Source: JAFGCL01 sp964492335
GTDB taxonomy: Bacteria > Chloroflexota > Dehalococcoidia > UBA2247 > RBG-13-53-26
DNA length: 64,000 nt
Reading direction: 5' to 3'
NCBI GenBank assembly: GCA_964492335.1
Contig: CAZBJX010000003.1
Coordinates: 81,683 to 145,682, forward strand
Shown here: piece after piece, positions 45,056 through 53,444 of the stretch
Layout of the letters: the number at the start of each line of letters is the position of its first letter
Numbering within the stretch: the first letter of the stretch is position 1
Program-made: the position numbers and the translations under genes
Notes under the pieces: generated by a model
Told to the model about the DNA's origin: nothing
Database searches by the model: none
Seen by the model: only the letters and a program-made list of their open reading frames with translations

Positions 45056-45220
45056 TTAGAAACAGACTGGCGGTACCCACATCGGCGGGAACGGGATGCC
45101 GCCTACCGAGAACGCCGGCGTGGTGAACCCCGGGCTGCAGCACTTGCTGGCGATGGTCGTGGCGGCTATGGCGCCCAGCAGCGCCACCGGAACAAGAACC
45201 ATGCCCACCTTTCTTAACAT
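45056..45220 (-). CDS. Micropeptide 1 of tandem trio
   Basis: 54 residues: MLRKVGMVLVPVALLGAIAA, TTIASKCCSPGFTTPAF, then a Pro/aromatic tail (FPPMWVPPVCF). GAGGAGGGT precedes ATG 45220. Same plan as its two neighbours (basic N-terminus, one hydrophobic helix, Cys-x-Pro, apolar tail) but more diverged. The longer upstream open frame lacks a better ribosome site. Confidence 0.6.
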   Translation of the reverse strand: MLRKVGMVLVPVALLGAIAATTIASKCCSPGFTTPAFSVGGIPFPPMWVPPVCF

Positions 45221-45396
45221 CGCGAGACCCTCCTCTCTGCGCATTGGCCAGACACAGTGTGCCGGGCAAGTCCCTGGTGTCGGGCGTCTGGCTGTTTCTC
45301 CCCTCACCGCCTCTTAGTCGTCGGAGGCGGCCATATCCCTCGAACCCCGGGTCACAAGCCGTTGTCAGGCCGGCCGCCGGGCACTGCCGTCCCCCC

Positions 45397-45493
45397 GGCT
45401 GCCGCTGGCTGGTGTGACCCCCCCGCCGGGCGGGTGCCCGGGTTGCCGCTGGCTGGTGTGCCCCCCCCCGCCGGGCGGGTGCCCGGGTTGCCG
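45397..45493 (+). repeat. ~45-bp GC-rich direct repeat
   Basis: Two units (45397-45440, 45441-45485) plus a partial third (to 45493), GG(C/T)TGCCGCTGGCTGGTGTG followed by a C-run and CCGCCGGGCGGGTGCCCG, each able to form a hairpin. It lies in a 790-base stretch (45221-46014) without a recognisable protein gene. Confidence 0.6.
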
Positions 45494-45829
45494 CGGCGGC
45501 GCTTCCCGGGCTGACCCACGCCTGGAGCAGACGGTCTGGAGTATCTCGATGACGCTACTGTCGTGTCGATAGCCACCATCTGCGAGCCGGGCGTAGATAG
45601 TTTGTTCGACCCCCCTGTTGTGTGCCCCCCCCTTGTTATTCGCCCTCCCCGTTGACGGGGCTGTGCTTCCACCGCTGAGCCGCCGCGGGCAAGCAGTCCC
45701 TTGGCCCCCCGCCCCGTTGATAGCGTTGTACTACTTCTGCCCCGGGGTTGTCAAATCCCCCCCGGCCCGCCCGGCCAGCGAGGGCGGCCGAGGGAAGGCG
45801 AGGCCACTTCTCGACTAATGGCATTAGGA

Positions 45830-45957
45830 GGGGCAGAACAGGGCTGGACTCATAGATATTGTGGGCGCCGACAGGAGACCGTGAACCGCTGCCCGTATCT
45901 GGTCACTTGGGCCGTGGGGAGTCAGTAGTGAAACCGACCTTGACAGGCCGGTTTTTC
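45830..45957 (+). ncRNA. Candidate structured leader/regulatory RNA with terminator
   Basis: A long-range stem GGGCAG (45831-45836)/CTGCCC (45889-45894) encloses a ~50-base domain. Next, GGTCAC (45901-45906) can pair with GTGAAACC (45928-45935), which overlaps the 5' arm of an intrinsic terminator AAACCGACC/GGCCGGTTT (45931-45939/45946-45954) followed by TTCTTA. The alternative pairings look like a riboswitch or attenuator expression platform 58 bases before the RCC1 surface gene. No known riboswitch class is matched. Confidence 0.4.
45931..45957 (+). terminator. Intrinsic terminator upstream of RCC1 gene
   Basis: Stem AAACCGACC/GGCCGGTTT (one mismatch), 6-base loop, then TTCTTA. It is the most U-rich terminator in the window. 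Confidence 0.7.
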
Positions 45958-46014
45958 TTATGCGGACGGCCCGCCCCGGGAAGGTAGATGCTCTGCCCGT
46001 GGAAAGGAACGTGA

Positions 46015-48594
46015 ATGCTGAAGACCCAGGAGACTGCTCTGTGCGGGATGTTCAGGCTGATAGTGGCCGTGGTGGTTGCCGGAGGCATTGTCCTCTGCGG
46101 GCTGGCGGGGGCGCCCCTCGGCCCCGGCGGGAGGGGCCACGCCGTGCTGGCCGAGCCGGCCGGCACCCCGTACCGGGTGGCCGCCGGGTATTCCCACACC
46201 CTCCTGGTGGACTCTGACGGGGCGCTGTGGGCCTGGGGCCGCAACACCAGCGGCGAGCTGGGCCTCAGCGATACCAACGACCGCAGGGTCCCCACCCCGG
46301 TGGGCACGGCCGGCAACTGGGCGTCGGTGGCCGCCAGCTGGTACCACTCCGTGGGGCTGCGCTCCGACGGCTCCCTGTGGGCCTGGGGCGAGAACGAGTA
46401 CGGGCAGCTGGGGCTGGGATACCGGAGCTGGAGGGTAATCAGCCCGGTCAGGGTGGGCTCTGCCAGTAACTGGGTGGCGGTCTCCACGGGGCACTTCCAC
46501 ACCCTCGGGCTGCGCTCCGACGGCTCCCTGTGGGCCTGGGGCCATAACGGCAACGGGCAGCTGGGCCTGGACGGCGTGGAGATCGGCGAGAACATCACCT
46601 CCCCGACACAGCTGGGGGCCGGGGAGCAGTGGGTGGCCATGGCCGCCGGGGACGAGCACTCCCTGGCGGTGCGCTCCGACGGCTCCCTGTGGGCCTGGGG
46701 CCACAACGGCAGCGGCCAGCTGGGGCTGGACTCGCTCGCTTACAGGGTGCCGGTGGCTGCGCGGGCGCCGGGCGATGTCCTGTGGGCCAACGTGGAGGCT
46801 GAGTACAACTACTCCATGGGGATCGACCGGGGCGGGAATCTCTACTCCTGGGGCTACAACTACAAGGGCGTGCTGGGGCTGGGAGACAGCATCAACCGGA
46901 CGAGCCCGGCCCTGGTGGGCAGCGGGTGGGCCGGCGTCTACCCCGGGCGCGTTCACTGCCTGGGGGTGCGCTCCGATGGCGGGCTGTATGGCTGGGGCAG
47001 CGGGTACGACGGCGCGCTGGGCCTGGGTGACGACGTCAGCGCCAGGATGGTCCCCACCCTGATCGCGGGCAGCTCGCCCGCCTGGGCGGGCGGGGGCGCC
47101 GGGGACCGCTGGTCCGTGGCCCTGCGGTCGGACGGCACCGTGTGGGGCTTCGGATGGAACGGCAACGGCCAGCTGGGCCTGAATGACTTCAACGAGCGCT
47201 TCGTCCCCAGCCTGGTGAGCTTCGGCTGGCCATTGTCGGTCAGCACGTCGGCGGCCTCCGGCATACAGGAGACCGGGGCCTCCCTCAATGGGCTCCTGGT
47301 CAGCCTGGGCAGCAGCGCGTCAGCGCAGGTCTGCTTCGAGTGGGGGCCCACCACCTCCTACGGCAACGCCACCGCGCTGCAGACCAGGACCAGCGCGGGC
47401 ACATTCAGCGCCAGCCTGACCGGTCTGGCGTCCGGCACTACCTTCTACTACCGGGCCATGGCCCAGGCCGGGGGAGACACCGTCCACGGCGAGAGGGGGA
47501 GCTTCACCACGGCGTCCCCGGCGCCGGTCCCCGTGGCCCCGACGGTGGTCACGGGCGCCGCTGAGGGGATCACCTCCGGCTCGGCCATCTTGAGGGGCAG
47601 CCTGACCTCCCCGGGGTCGGCCGGCAGTGTCACCGTCAGCTTTGAGTACGGCACCGGGGCCGCCCCGTACTCCCTGCGCACCGCCCCGCAGACCCTGGGC
47701 GCGCCGGGCCCGTTCAGCGTGGAACTGACCGGCCTGGCCTCCGGGACCACCTGCTACTACCGGGCCAGGGCCGACGGTGACGGCACCTCCCGTGGCTCCG
47801 GCCTGACCTTTGCCACCCGGCACCTGACCGGGATCAGCCCGGTGGTGGAGACCCTGGATGCCAGCCACATCACCGCCGGCTCAGCGCGGCTGAACGGCGA
47901 CCTGGTCTCCCTGGGTGAAGCGGCCGGCGTCGAGCTCTACTTCCACTGGGGGACCATCCCCGGGTCCTACCCTTCCGACAGCACCGCGGTGCACCGGTCG
48001 GCCGCCGGGACGTTCTACTTCGACGTGACGGGCCTGGCGCCGGGGACGACCTACTACTTCCGCACCAGGGCCGTGGGCGAGGGCGCCAGCTTCGGCCAGG
48101 AACGCAGCTTCACCACGCCGGCCGCGGGGCCCAACACGGAAGAGGGCGGGAACGGGAACGGCGGCGAGGGTGGAGGCCCGGGCGCCCCGGTGGGGCAGCC
48201 CCCGGTGGTCGGGGGCGTGCAGGCGGGCACCGGGAAGCGCGGCCAGGCCCTGACGGTCACCATCTCCGGGAGCCACCTGGAGGGGGCCACCGGGGTCAGC
48301 TTCGGCCCCGGGATAGCGGTGGAGAGCTTCTCGGTCACCAGCGACAGCCGGATCACCGCCCGTATCGTGATAGCCCGCGATGCCGCGGACGGGGCCCGGG
48401 AGGTCTCGGTGACCACCGGCGACGGCTTCGGGACCATGGCCGATGCCTTCACGGTGACCGCTGCTGACGGGGGCGGGTTCTGCAGCCGCGGGTCCGGGAC
48501 CGCTTCGGCGGCCAGCGAGGTCACGCTGTCCATGACCGCCCTGGGCATGGTCCTGGGGACCGGGTACTGGATAGCCCGGAAGCGCTCGAAGTAG
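46015..48594 (+). CDS. RCC1-repeat surface protein with FN3-like and IPT domains
   Basis: 859 residues. Signal peptide (~1-45), about seven RCC1 repeats (~55-400; LRSDGSLWAWG, GQLGLG), three FN3-like repeats (~405-700; LxGLASGTTxYYRA), a Gly/Asn/Glu linker, an IPT domain (~725-800; FGPGIAVESFSVTSDSRI) and a C-terminal hydrophobic tail ending RKRSK. ATG 46015 follows AAAGGA. Three RCC1 units share ~33 identical DNA bases. Likely an anchored, exposed binding protein; third member of the shared IPT-tail family. Confidence 0.8.
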   Translation: MLKTQETALCGMFRLIVAVVVAGGIVLCGLAGAPLGPGGRGHAVLAEPAGTPYRVAAGYSHTLLVDSDGALWAWGRNTSGELGLSDTNDRRVPTPVGTAGNWASVAASWYHSVGLRSDGSLWAWGENEYGQLGLGYRSWRVISPVRVGSASNWVAVSTGHFHTLGLRSDGSLWAWGHNGNGQLGLDGVEIGENITSPTQLGAGEQWVAMAAGDEHSLAVRSDGSLWAWGHNGSGQLGLDSLAYRVPVAARAPGDVLWANVEAEYNYSMGIDRGGNLYSWGYNYKGVLGLGDSINRTSPALVGSGWAGVYPGRVHCLGVRSDGGLYGWGSGYDGALGLGDDVSARMVPTLIAGSSPAWAGGGAGDRWSVALRSDGTVWGFGWNGNGQLGLNDFNERFVPSLVSFGWPLSVSTSAASGIQETGASLNGLLVSLGSSASAQVCFEWGPTTSYGNATALQTRTSAGTFSASLTGLASGTTFYYRAMAQAGGDTVHGERGSFTTASPAPVPVAPTVVTGAAEGITSGSAILRGSLTSPGSAGSVTVSFEYGTGAAPYSLRTAPQTLGAPGPFSVELTGLASGTTCYYRARADGDGTSRGSGLTFATRHLTGISPVVETLDASHITAGSARLNGDLVSLGEAAGVELYFHWGTIPGSYPSDSTAVHRSAAGTFYFDVTGLAPGTTYYFRTRAVGEGASFGQERSFTTPAAGPNTEEGGNGNGGEGGGPGAPVGQPPVVGGVQAGTGKRGQALTVTISGSHLEGATGVSFGPGIAVESFSVTSDSRITARIVIARDAADGAREVSVTTGDGFGTMADAFTVTAADGGGFCSRGSGTASAASEVTLSMTALGMVLGTGYWIARKRSK

Positions 48595-48604
48595 ACGGCG
48601 GCGG

Positions 48605-48631
48605 CCGGGGGCTTGCGCCGGCAGCCCCCGG
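48605..48631. terminator. Hairpin between convergent genes
   Basis: CCGGGGGCT/AGCCCCCGG 9-bp stem (48605-48613/48623-48631), 11 bases after the RCC1 gene; no U-tract. Confidence 0.45.
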
Positions 48632-48772
48632 GCCAGGGCCCGGGACTACCTTGTCTGGCGCCGCACGAATCGTTACCTCATGATGGTGTTGTCGAAACCG
48701 GAGGCAACGCGGTCCGCCGGTCGCGGGGTGGCCCACCAGTGGAGGCAGCGCTGTGCACAACGGTCGGGCTTG

Positions 48773-49693
48773 CTACCGCAGGCCCAGGGACCTGAACAGA
48801 GCCTCCACCTCCGCCGGGCGCAGCTCACGCCATTTGCCCTCGGGGAGGCCCTTCAGGGTCAGCAGGCCCAGCCGGGTGCGGATGAGGTCGGTGGTCCGCA
48901 GGCCCACCGCCTCGCACATGCGGCGGACCTGCCTCTTCCAGCCCTGGCGGATGACGAATTCCAGCACCGTGGAGCCCTCATCGTGTCCCACCACCGCCAC
49001 CCGGGCCGGAGAGGTGCGGCCCTCCTCCAGGCTTACCCCCTGGCGCAACTGGCGGAGGGCAGCCGGCGCCACCCGCCCGGTGACCCGCACCACGTAGGTC
49101 TTCTCGACGCCGAACCGGGGATGGGTCATGCGGTGGGCCACGAAGCCGTTGTTGGTCAGCATCAGCAGCCCCCGGCTCTCCAGGTCCAGGCGGCCCACCG
49201 GGAAGTAGCGGCCCTTCTGCCGGAAGAGGTCCAGTATGGTGGGGCGCCCCTGCGGGTCGTCCAGGGTGGTCAGGTAGCCGGGGGGCTTGTTCAGCAGGAA
49301 GTAGCGGGGCTCGGCCTGCCGGTCCAGGGGTATGCCGTCCACCTCCACGCGGTCGGCCGCGGGGTCTATCCTCACACCCTGAACGGTCACCGGCTGGCCG
49401 TTGACCCGGACCCGGCCGGCATCGATCATGGCCTCGCAGGCGCGACGGGAGCCCAGCCCCGCCGCGGCCAGGACCTTCTGCAGGCGCTCGCCCTGCGGGG
49501 CCTTCCCCCGGGGTCGCTCGCCCTGCGGGGCCCCTCCCCCGGGGCGCTCGCCCTGCGGGGCCCCTCCCCCGGGGCGCTCGCCCTGCGGGGCCTTCCCCCG
49601 GGGTCGCTCCGGCTGCAGGGCCTTCCCCCGGGGTCGCTCGTCCTGCGGGGCCTTCCCCGGTAGCTGGCGGCCCCTGCTGTCCCTGTCCTTCAT
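48773..49693 (-). CDS. rluB: rRNA large-subunit pseudouridine synthase (RluB/RsuA type) with N-terminal repeats
   Basis: 306 residues. N-terminal extension of six decapeptides (GKAPQGERPR-like, residues 13-72), then an S4 RNA-binding domain (RLQKVLAAAGLGSRRACEAMI), the catalytic domain with GRLDLESRGLLMLTNNG (catalytic Asp) and GWKRQVRRMCEAVG. Isomerises a uridine in 23S (or 16S) rRNA. The basic repeat tail is an addition seen in various forms in high-GC homologs. Exact target position not determinable. Confidence 0.88.
   Translation of the reverse strand: MKDRDSRGRQLPGKAPQDERPRGKALQPERPRGKAPQGERPGGGAPQGERPGGGAPQGERPRGKAPQGERLQKVLAAAGLGSRRACEAMIDAGRVRVNGQPVTVQGVRIDPAADRVEVDGIPLDRQAEPRYFLLNKPPGYLTTLDDPQGRPTILDLFRQKGRYFPVGRLDLESRGLLMLTNNGFVAHRMTHPRFGVEKTYVVRVTGRVAPAALRQLRQGVSLEEGRTSPARVAVVGHDEGSTVLEFVIRQGWKRQVRRMCEAVGLRTTDLIRTRLGLLTLKGLPEGKWRELRPAEVEALFRSLGLR
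49478..49657 (-). repeat. 30-bp tandem repeat, six units, within rluB-like gene
   Basis: Six in-frame 30-bp units encode the decapeptide repeat; two central units are almost identical in DNA. Confidence 0.8.
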
Positions 49694-49737
49694 CGTGACT
49701 GGCTCCAGTGATACATCATCTCATATCGGGCCCGTTT

Positions 49738-49747
49738 GTGGTATCAT
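49738..49747 (+). promoter_or_regulatory. Extended -10 promoter
   Basis: TTTGTGGTATCAT with TATCAT at 49742-49747, ~70 bases before the CocE-family start. Confidence 0.5.
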
Positions 49748-49816
49748 CTCGAAGAAGTCCCGGCAGCGCAGCGCGGCCTGTTGGGCTCCGGGGCAAGGCC
49801 GAAGGGGGTGCGCGAT

Positions 49817-51667
49817 ATGTCCAGACGGTGGATCGGCGTCCTGCTCGCCATCCTGCTGGTGCTGGGCGCGGCGGCCGCGGTGGTGGTGCTGACCAGGACG
49901 CCCGGGACGGAGGTCGCGCGGGTATCGGAGTTCGGCGTGTACCGGGGCTACTCCGAGGCCGAGTACCGGTACTGGACCCGCCAGTCCCTGTACGTCGAGG
50001 TCAGAGACGGGACCAGGCTGGCGGTGGACATCTTCCGGCCGTCCCGCAACGGGGTGGACCCGGTGGAGACCGCGCTGCCCGTGGTGTTCAGCGCGGAGCG
50101 CTACGTGAGGGCCACCTGGTCAGGCTCCGGGATGAAGACCACCCTGGACGCCTACCCCTACCTGAAGACGCTGCTTCAGCACGGATACGTGGTGGCGGCG
50201 GCCGATGTCCGGGGGACCGGGGCCTCCTTCGGGGTCTTCTCCGGGGACACCGACATGACCGAGGCCCATGACCTCTACGACCTGACGGAGTGGTTCGCGG
50301 CCCGGCCCTGGTGCAACGGCAACGTGGGCATGTATGGCGCCTCTTACCGGGGCAACAACCAGTACTGGGCGGCCGCCACCGCGCCGCCGCACCTGAAGTG
50401 CCTCTTCGCCGAGGCCGCCCCCTTCGATGCCTACTACTCGGGCCACCCCAACGGGGTGTTCTGGGACCGCTACCTCAGGGAGTGGGCCGCCATGACCCGG
50501 GACCTGGACATCAACGCCCACCGCATCACGGTCCCGGTGGACGACGATCCCGGGGGCAGCTTGCTGGCGGCCGCCGTAGCGGAGCACGCCGCCAACGCCG
50601 ACACCTACGAGGTGGCCAAGAGCATGCCCTACCGGGACAGCGAGAGCGCGGACCCGGATTCCGCGGTGGCCCTGGCCGCCGGCGACAGCATCCTGCCCCT
50701 GGTGCAGGCCTCCGGGATTCCCGTGTACCACTGGACCGGGTGGTTCGACTACTTCGCCTTCAATCAGCCCACGTGGTTCCCCAACCTGGAGCAGCCGCAG
50801 AAGATGGCCATCGGCCCGTGGGTGCATGTGGACCGGTACGGCCCCACGGACCTGGCCGCCATCGAGCACCTCCGCTGGTACGACTGCTGGCTGAAGGGGA
50901 TAGACAACGGGATCACGCAGGAAGCCCCGGTCAACTACTTCACCCTGGGCGCGCCCTCGGGGCAAGAGTGGCAGTCCGCCGGGGACTGGCCGCTGCCCGG
51001 GGTCGAGCCCACCAGGTACTACTTCGATGAGGGGCCGTCGGGGAGCGTGGAGTCCCTCAACGACGGGTCCCTCTCCCCGGGCCAGCCGGGGCCGTCCTCC
51101 GGCCGGGACCTGTACACCGTGGAGGTCTTCACTCTTTCCCTGGCTGACCGCTGGTCAGCCACCAGCATGGAGTCCCTGAGGGCTGACTGGAGGGAGCTGG
51201 ACAGCGTGTCCCTTACCTACACCACCCCTCCCCTGGAGGAGGACATGGTGATCACGGGCTGCCCGGTAGCGCACCTCTGGGTCTCCGCCGACGTGGCGGA
51301 CGCGGACTTCTTCGTCTACCTGGAGGAGGTGAGCCTGGGGGGCGGGTCCACCACCGTCAGCGACGGCCTGCTCCGGGCCTCGCACCGGTCGGTGGGCACC
51401 CCGCCCTGGGACAACGCGGGCCTTCCCTGGCACCGCAGCTGCGCGGCGGACGTGGAGCCCCTCACGCCGGGGGAGCCGGTCGAGCTGGCCATCGGGCTGG
51501 CCCCCACCTCCAACATCTTCGAGCGGGGGCACCGCATCCGGGTGACCATCACCTGCAATGACTTCGGGGACATGTTCGACACCTCCCGGGAGAGCGGGGC
51601 CGAGATCACCCTCTACCGCAGCAGCACGATGGCGTCCTACATCAGCCTGCCGGTCGCCGGGGGCTGA
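49817..51667 (+). CDS. CocE/NonD-family alpha/beta hydrolase (X-Pro dipeptidyl-peptidase S15 type)
   Basis: 616 residues. N-terminal membrane anchor or signal (RWIGVLLAILLVLGAAAAVVV), then an S15 alpha/beta-hydrolase with LYVEVRDGTRLAVDIFRP, VVAAADVRGTGAS and nucleophile elbow GASYRG (S176), followed by the C-terminal jelly-roll (LVITGCPVAHLWVSAD-like). Related enzymes hydrolyse acyl esters, amides or Xaa-Pro peptides. Start ATG 49817 behind AAGGGGGT; an open 27-codon extension overlaps the promoter. Confidence 0.88.
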   Translation: MSRRWIGVLLAILLVLGAAAAVVVLTRTPGTEVARVSEFGVYRGYSEAEYRYWTRQSLYVEVRDGTRLAVDIFRPSRNGVDPVETALPVVFSAERYVRATWSGSGMKTTLDAYPYLKTLLQHGYVVAAADVRGTGASFGVFSGDTDMTEAHDLYDLTEWFAARPWCNGNVGMYGASYRGNNQYWAAATAPPHLKCLFAEAAPFDAYYSGHPNGVFWDRYLREWAAMTRDLDINAHRITVPVDDDPGGSLLAAAVAEHAANADTYEVAKSMPYRDSESADPDSAVALAAGDSILPLVQASGIPVYHWTGWFDYFAFNQPTWFPNLEQPQKMAIGPWVHVDRYGPTDLAAIEHLRWYDCWLKGIDNGITQEAPVNYFTLGAPSGQEWQSAGDWPLPGVEPTRYYFDEGPSGSVESLNDGSLSPGQPGPSSGRDLYTVEVFTLSLADRWSATSMESLRADWRELDSVSLTYTTPPLEEDMVITGCPVAHLWVSADVADADFFVYLEEVSLGGGSTTVSDGLLRASHRSVGTPPWDNAGLPWHRSCAADVEPLTPGEPVELAIGLAPTSNIFERGHRIRVTITCNDFGDMFDTSRESGAEITLYRSSTMASYISLPVAGG

Positions 51668-51773
51668 CGGCCCGCAGCCCCGGGCGAGGCGCTGCGGGCG
51701 CATGCCGGCTGCTGGGGCAGGTGCCGCCCGGTCGCACGCAGGCCTTCGTACGCTGCGGGCGCATGCCGGCCGC

Positions 51774-53246
51774 TCAGGGCGCCGGGGGAGGGTCGGGCCC
51801 GTACCAGTTGTCCTGCACCGTCATGTTGCGGTAGGACATGGAGTCCACCATCTGCTCCCACTGCTGGCTCTTGGGGCCCTGGCCGGTGTCGCTGCCCGTC
51901 TTGACGGTCCAGTTCCAGCTCACCTCGCAGCCGGTCAGGGGGATGCCCCGGATGCAGACGTTGGGCTTGCCCGGGTTCTCGTAGAAGGTGTTGTGGTGTA
52001 TCAGGAGGACGTTGCCGGCGTAGCTGCCCGCCGAGTCCGCGCCGCCGTGGCAGTCCACCTGGTGGGAGTAGTACCAGGTGCCGGTGGGGTTGCCGTTGGA
52101 GGCGTAGACGGCCTCGTAGAAGATGTTGTAGCGCACTTCGTAGCTGTTGGGGTTGACGTCGGCCGCCTGGGCCATGATGTGGTGGCGGTTCTCCCGGAAG
52201 ATGTTGGCCTCGGCCAGGTAGGCGGCGCTGCCCTCCTCGGCTATGCCGTAGCCGTACCCGTGCCGCTGGCAGTGGTGGATGTAGCAGTGGTGGACCCGGT
52301 GGCGGGTTGCCTCCGTCAGGTCGCCGCCGTTGAAGTAGACCGCGGCCCAGGCGAAGCGGGAGATGTCGCAGTTCTCGATCTCGATGCCGCTGGCGCCGTT
52401 GGCCCCCCGCAGGCCGATGCAGGCGCCGCCTCCGGTGGCGTCCAGCCCCGCAGTGGCGATGGGCCCCTGCAGCGTCAGCCCCGACACCGTGACGTTGGAC
52501 TCCAGGTACAGGAGCGGCGACATGCCCTGGCCCTCGGTCCAGGTCCACTTGATCCTGCCCCCGGCCGCCCCGTCCTGGCCGCGGTTGGAGGCCAGGACCA
52601 CCCCGGACCTGACCGTCTCCCCGAAGTCCCTGGTTATGGTGATGGAAACCCCGTCCGGCACCCAGACGACGTCGCCGGGCCCGGCCATCTGCAGGGCCCG
52701 GGAGAGCTCGCTGGGGGTGGTCACCGTGAAGACCTCACTGGCGGAAGGGGCGTAGAAGTGGCTGTAGCCGGCCCCGCCGCCTACCGGGTCGCCGGTGGGG
52801 TTGGCGCCGGCCCCGTAGGCGGAGGGGCCGGGGTCGGGCTGGGCCGGCAGGAGCTGGTAGTCGCTGCCCGGGATGCCGGCGTCGTCTCCGCGGTTGCTGA
52901 TGGCCACCACGGCCACCACCGCCACGCAGACGATGGTGAAGAGGGCCGCCACGGCGACCAGCAGCTTCGGGGAGCGGAAGGCCTTCACCGTGTGCACGGC
53001 CACGAACAGGGCCGCCACGGTGAGCACCAGCTTCAGGAGGCGGAACGCGGAGGCGCCCGCCGCCCACGCGCCGTTGATGGCCGCCTGTTCCAGCGTTCGC
53101 TCCTGGTCGGTGTGCGGAGGTCCGCCCGCTGCGGCGGCCTGTGCGCCGTCTGGAGCGGTGCCCTTGCCGGGGCCCGCCGTGTGCGCCTCGGGCGCCCCGT
53201 CCTGCCGGAGGCCCTCTTCCCTGTCCGGTCCGGTGTCCGCCGTCAT
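51774..53246 (-). CDS. Right-handed beta-helix protein with N-terminal membrane anchor
   Basis: 490 residues. A cytoplasmic N-terminal stretch (~1-90), hydrophobic region(s) around 65-130 (LLVAVAALFTIVCVAVVAVV), then GYGAGANPTGDPVGGGAGYS-like entry and parallel beta-helix repeats (IENCDISRFAWAA, VHHCYIHHCQRHGYGYG, LIHHNTFYENPG). It is a paralog of 19068-20237 over the whole outside region. ATG 53246 is preferred to GTG 53279, which lies in the promoter. Carbohydrate-active function is inferred from fold only. Confidence 0.78.
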   Translation of the reverse strand: MTADTGPDREEGLRQDGAPEAHTAGPGKGTAPDGAQAAAAGGPPHTDQERTLEQAAINGAWAAGASAFRLLKLVLTVAALFVAVHTVKAFRSPKLLVAVAALFTIVCVAVVAVVAISNRGDDAGIPGSDYQLLPAQPDPGPSAYGAGANPTGDPVGGGAGYSHFYAPSASEVFTVTTPSELSRALQMAGPGDVVWVPDGVSITITRDFGETVRSGVVLASNRGQDGAAGGRIKWTWTEGQGMSPLLYLESNVTVSGLTLQGPIATAGLDATGGGACIGLRGANGASGIEIENCDISRFAWAAVYFNGGDLTEATRHRVHHCYIHHCQRHGYGYGIAEEGSAAYLAEANIFRENRHHIMAQAADVNPNSYEVRYNIFYEAVYASNGNPTGTWYYSHQVDCHGGADSAGSYAGNVLLIHHNTFYENPGKPNVCIRGIPLTGCEVSWNWTVKTGSDTGQGPKSQQWEQMVDSMSYRNMTVQDNWYGPDPPPAP

Positions 53247-53269
53247 CGGCCCACTCTGCCTTCCGGCCA

Positions 53270-53279
53270 ATGGTACCAC
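53270..53279 (-). promoter_or_regulatory. Extended -10 promoter
   Basis: TTTGTGGTACCAT on the minus strand (TACCAT 53275-53270), ~24 bases before ATG 53246. Confidence 0.5.
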
Positions 53280-53444
53280 AAAGGGTCCATATTGTCTGGC
53301 GCACCGGAGCCCTGAGGGGCGGGCGGCTCCCTCCTTCGCGCCCGGGCCGTCCCGTCCGAAGCAGCGCCGGGGGCCGCGGCGTCAACGGCCGGGCCGGGGC
53401 CGGAGACGGGCCGGTTGACAGCCGTGCCCCGGGGAGGCAACAAT

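Noticed and set aside
45397..45493. CRISPR-like repeats
   Set aside because: Units are adjacent with no spacers and no cas genes are present.
45841..45915. Possible TPP riboswitch (GAGACCGTGAACC)
   Set aside because: The word resembles part of the THI element, but the CUGAGA and the second conserved helix (CUGAUCUGG...CCAGCG) are missing, and the downstream gene is not thiamin related.
53415..53440. TTGACA promoter for the flavoprotein gene
   Set aside because: The matching -10 would lie on top of the ribosome-binding site and start codon; probably chance.
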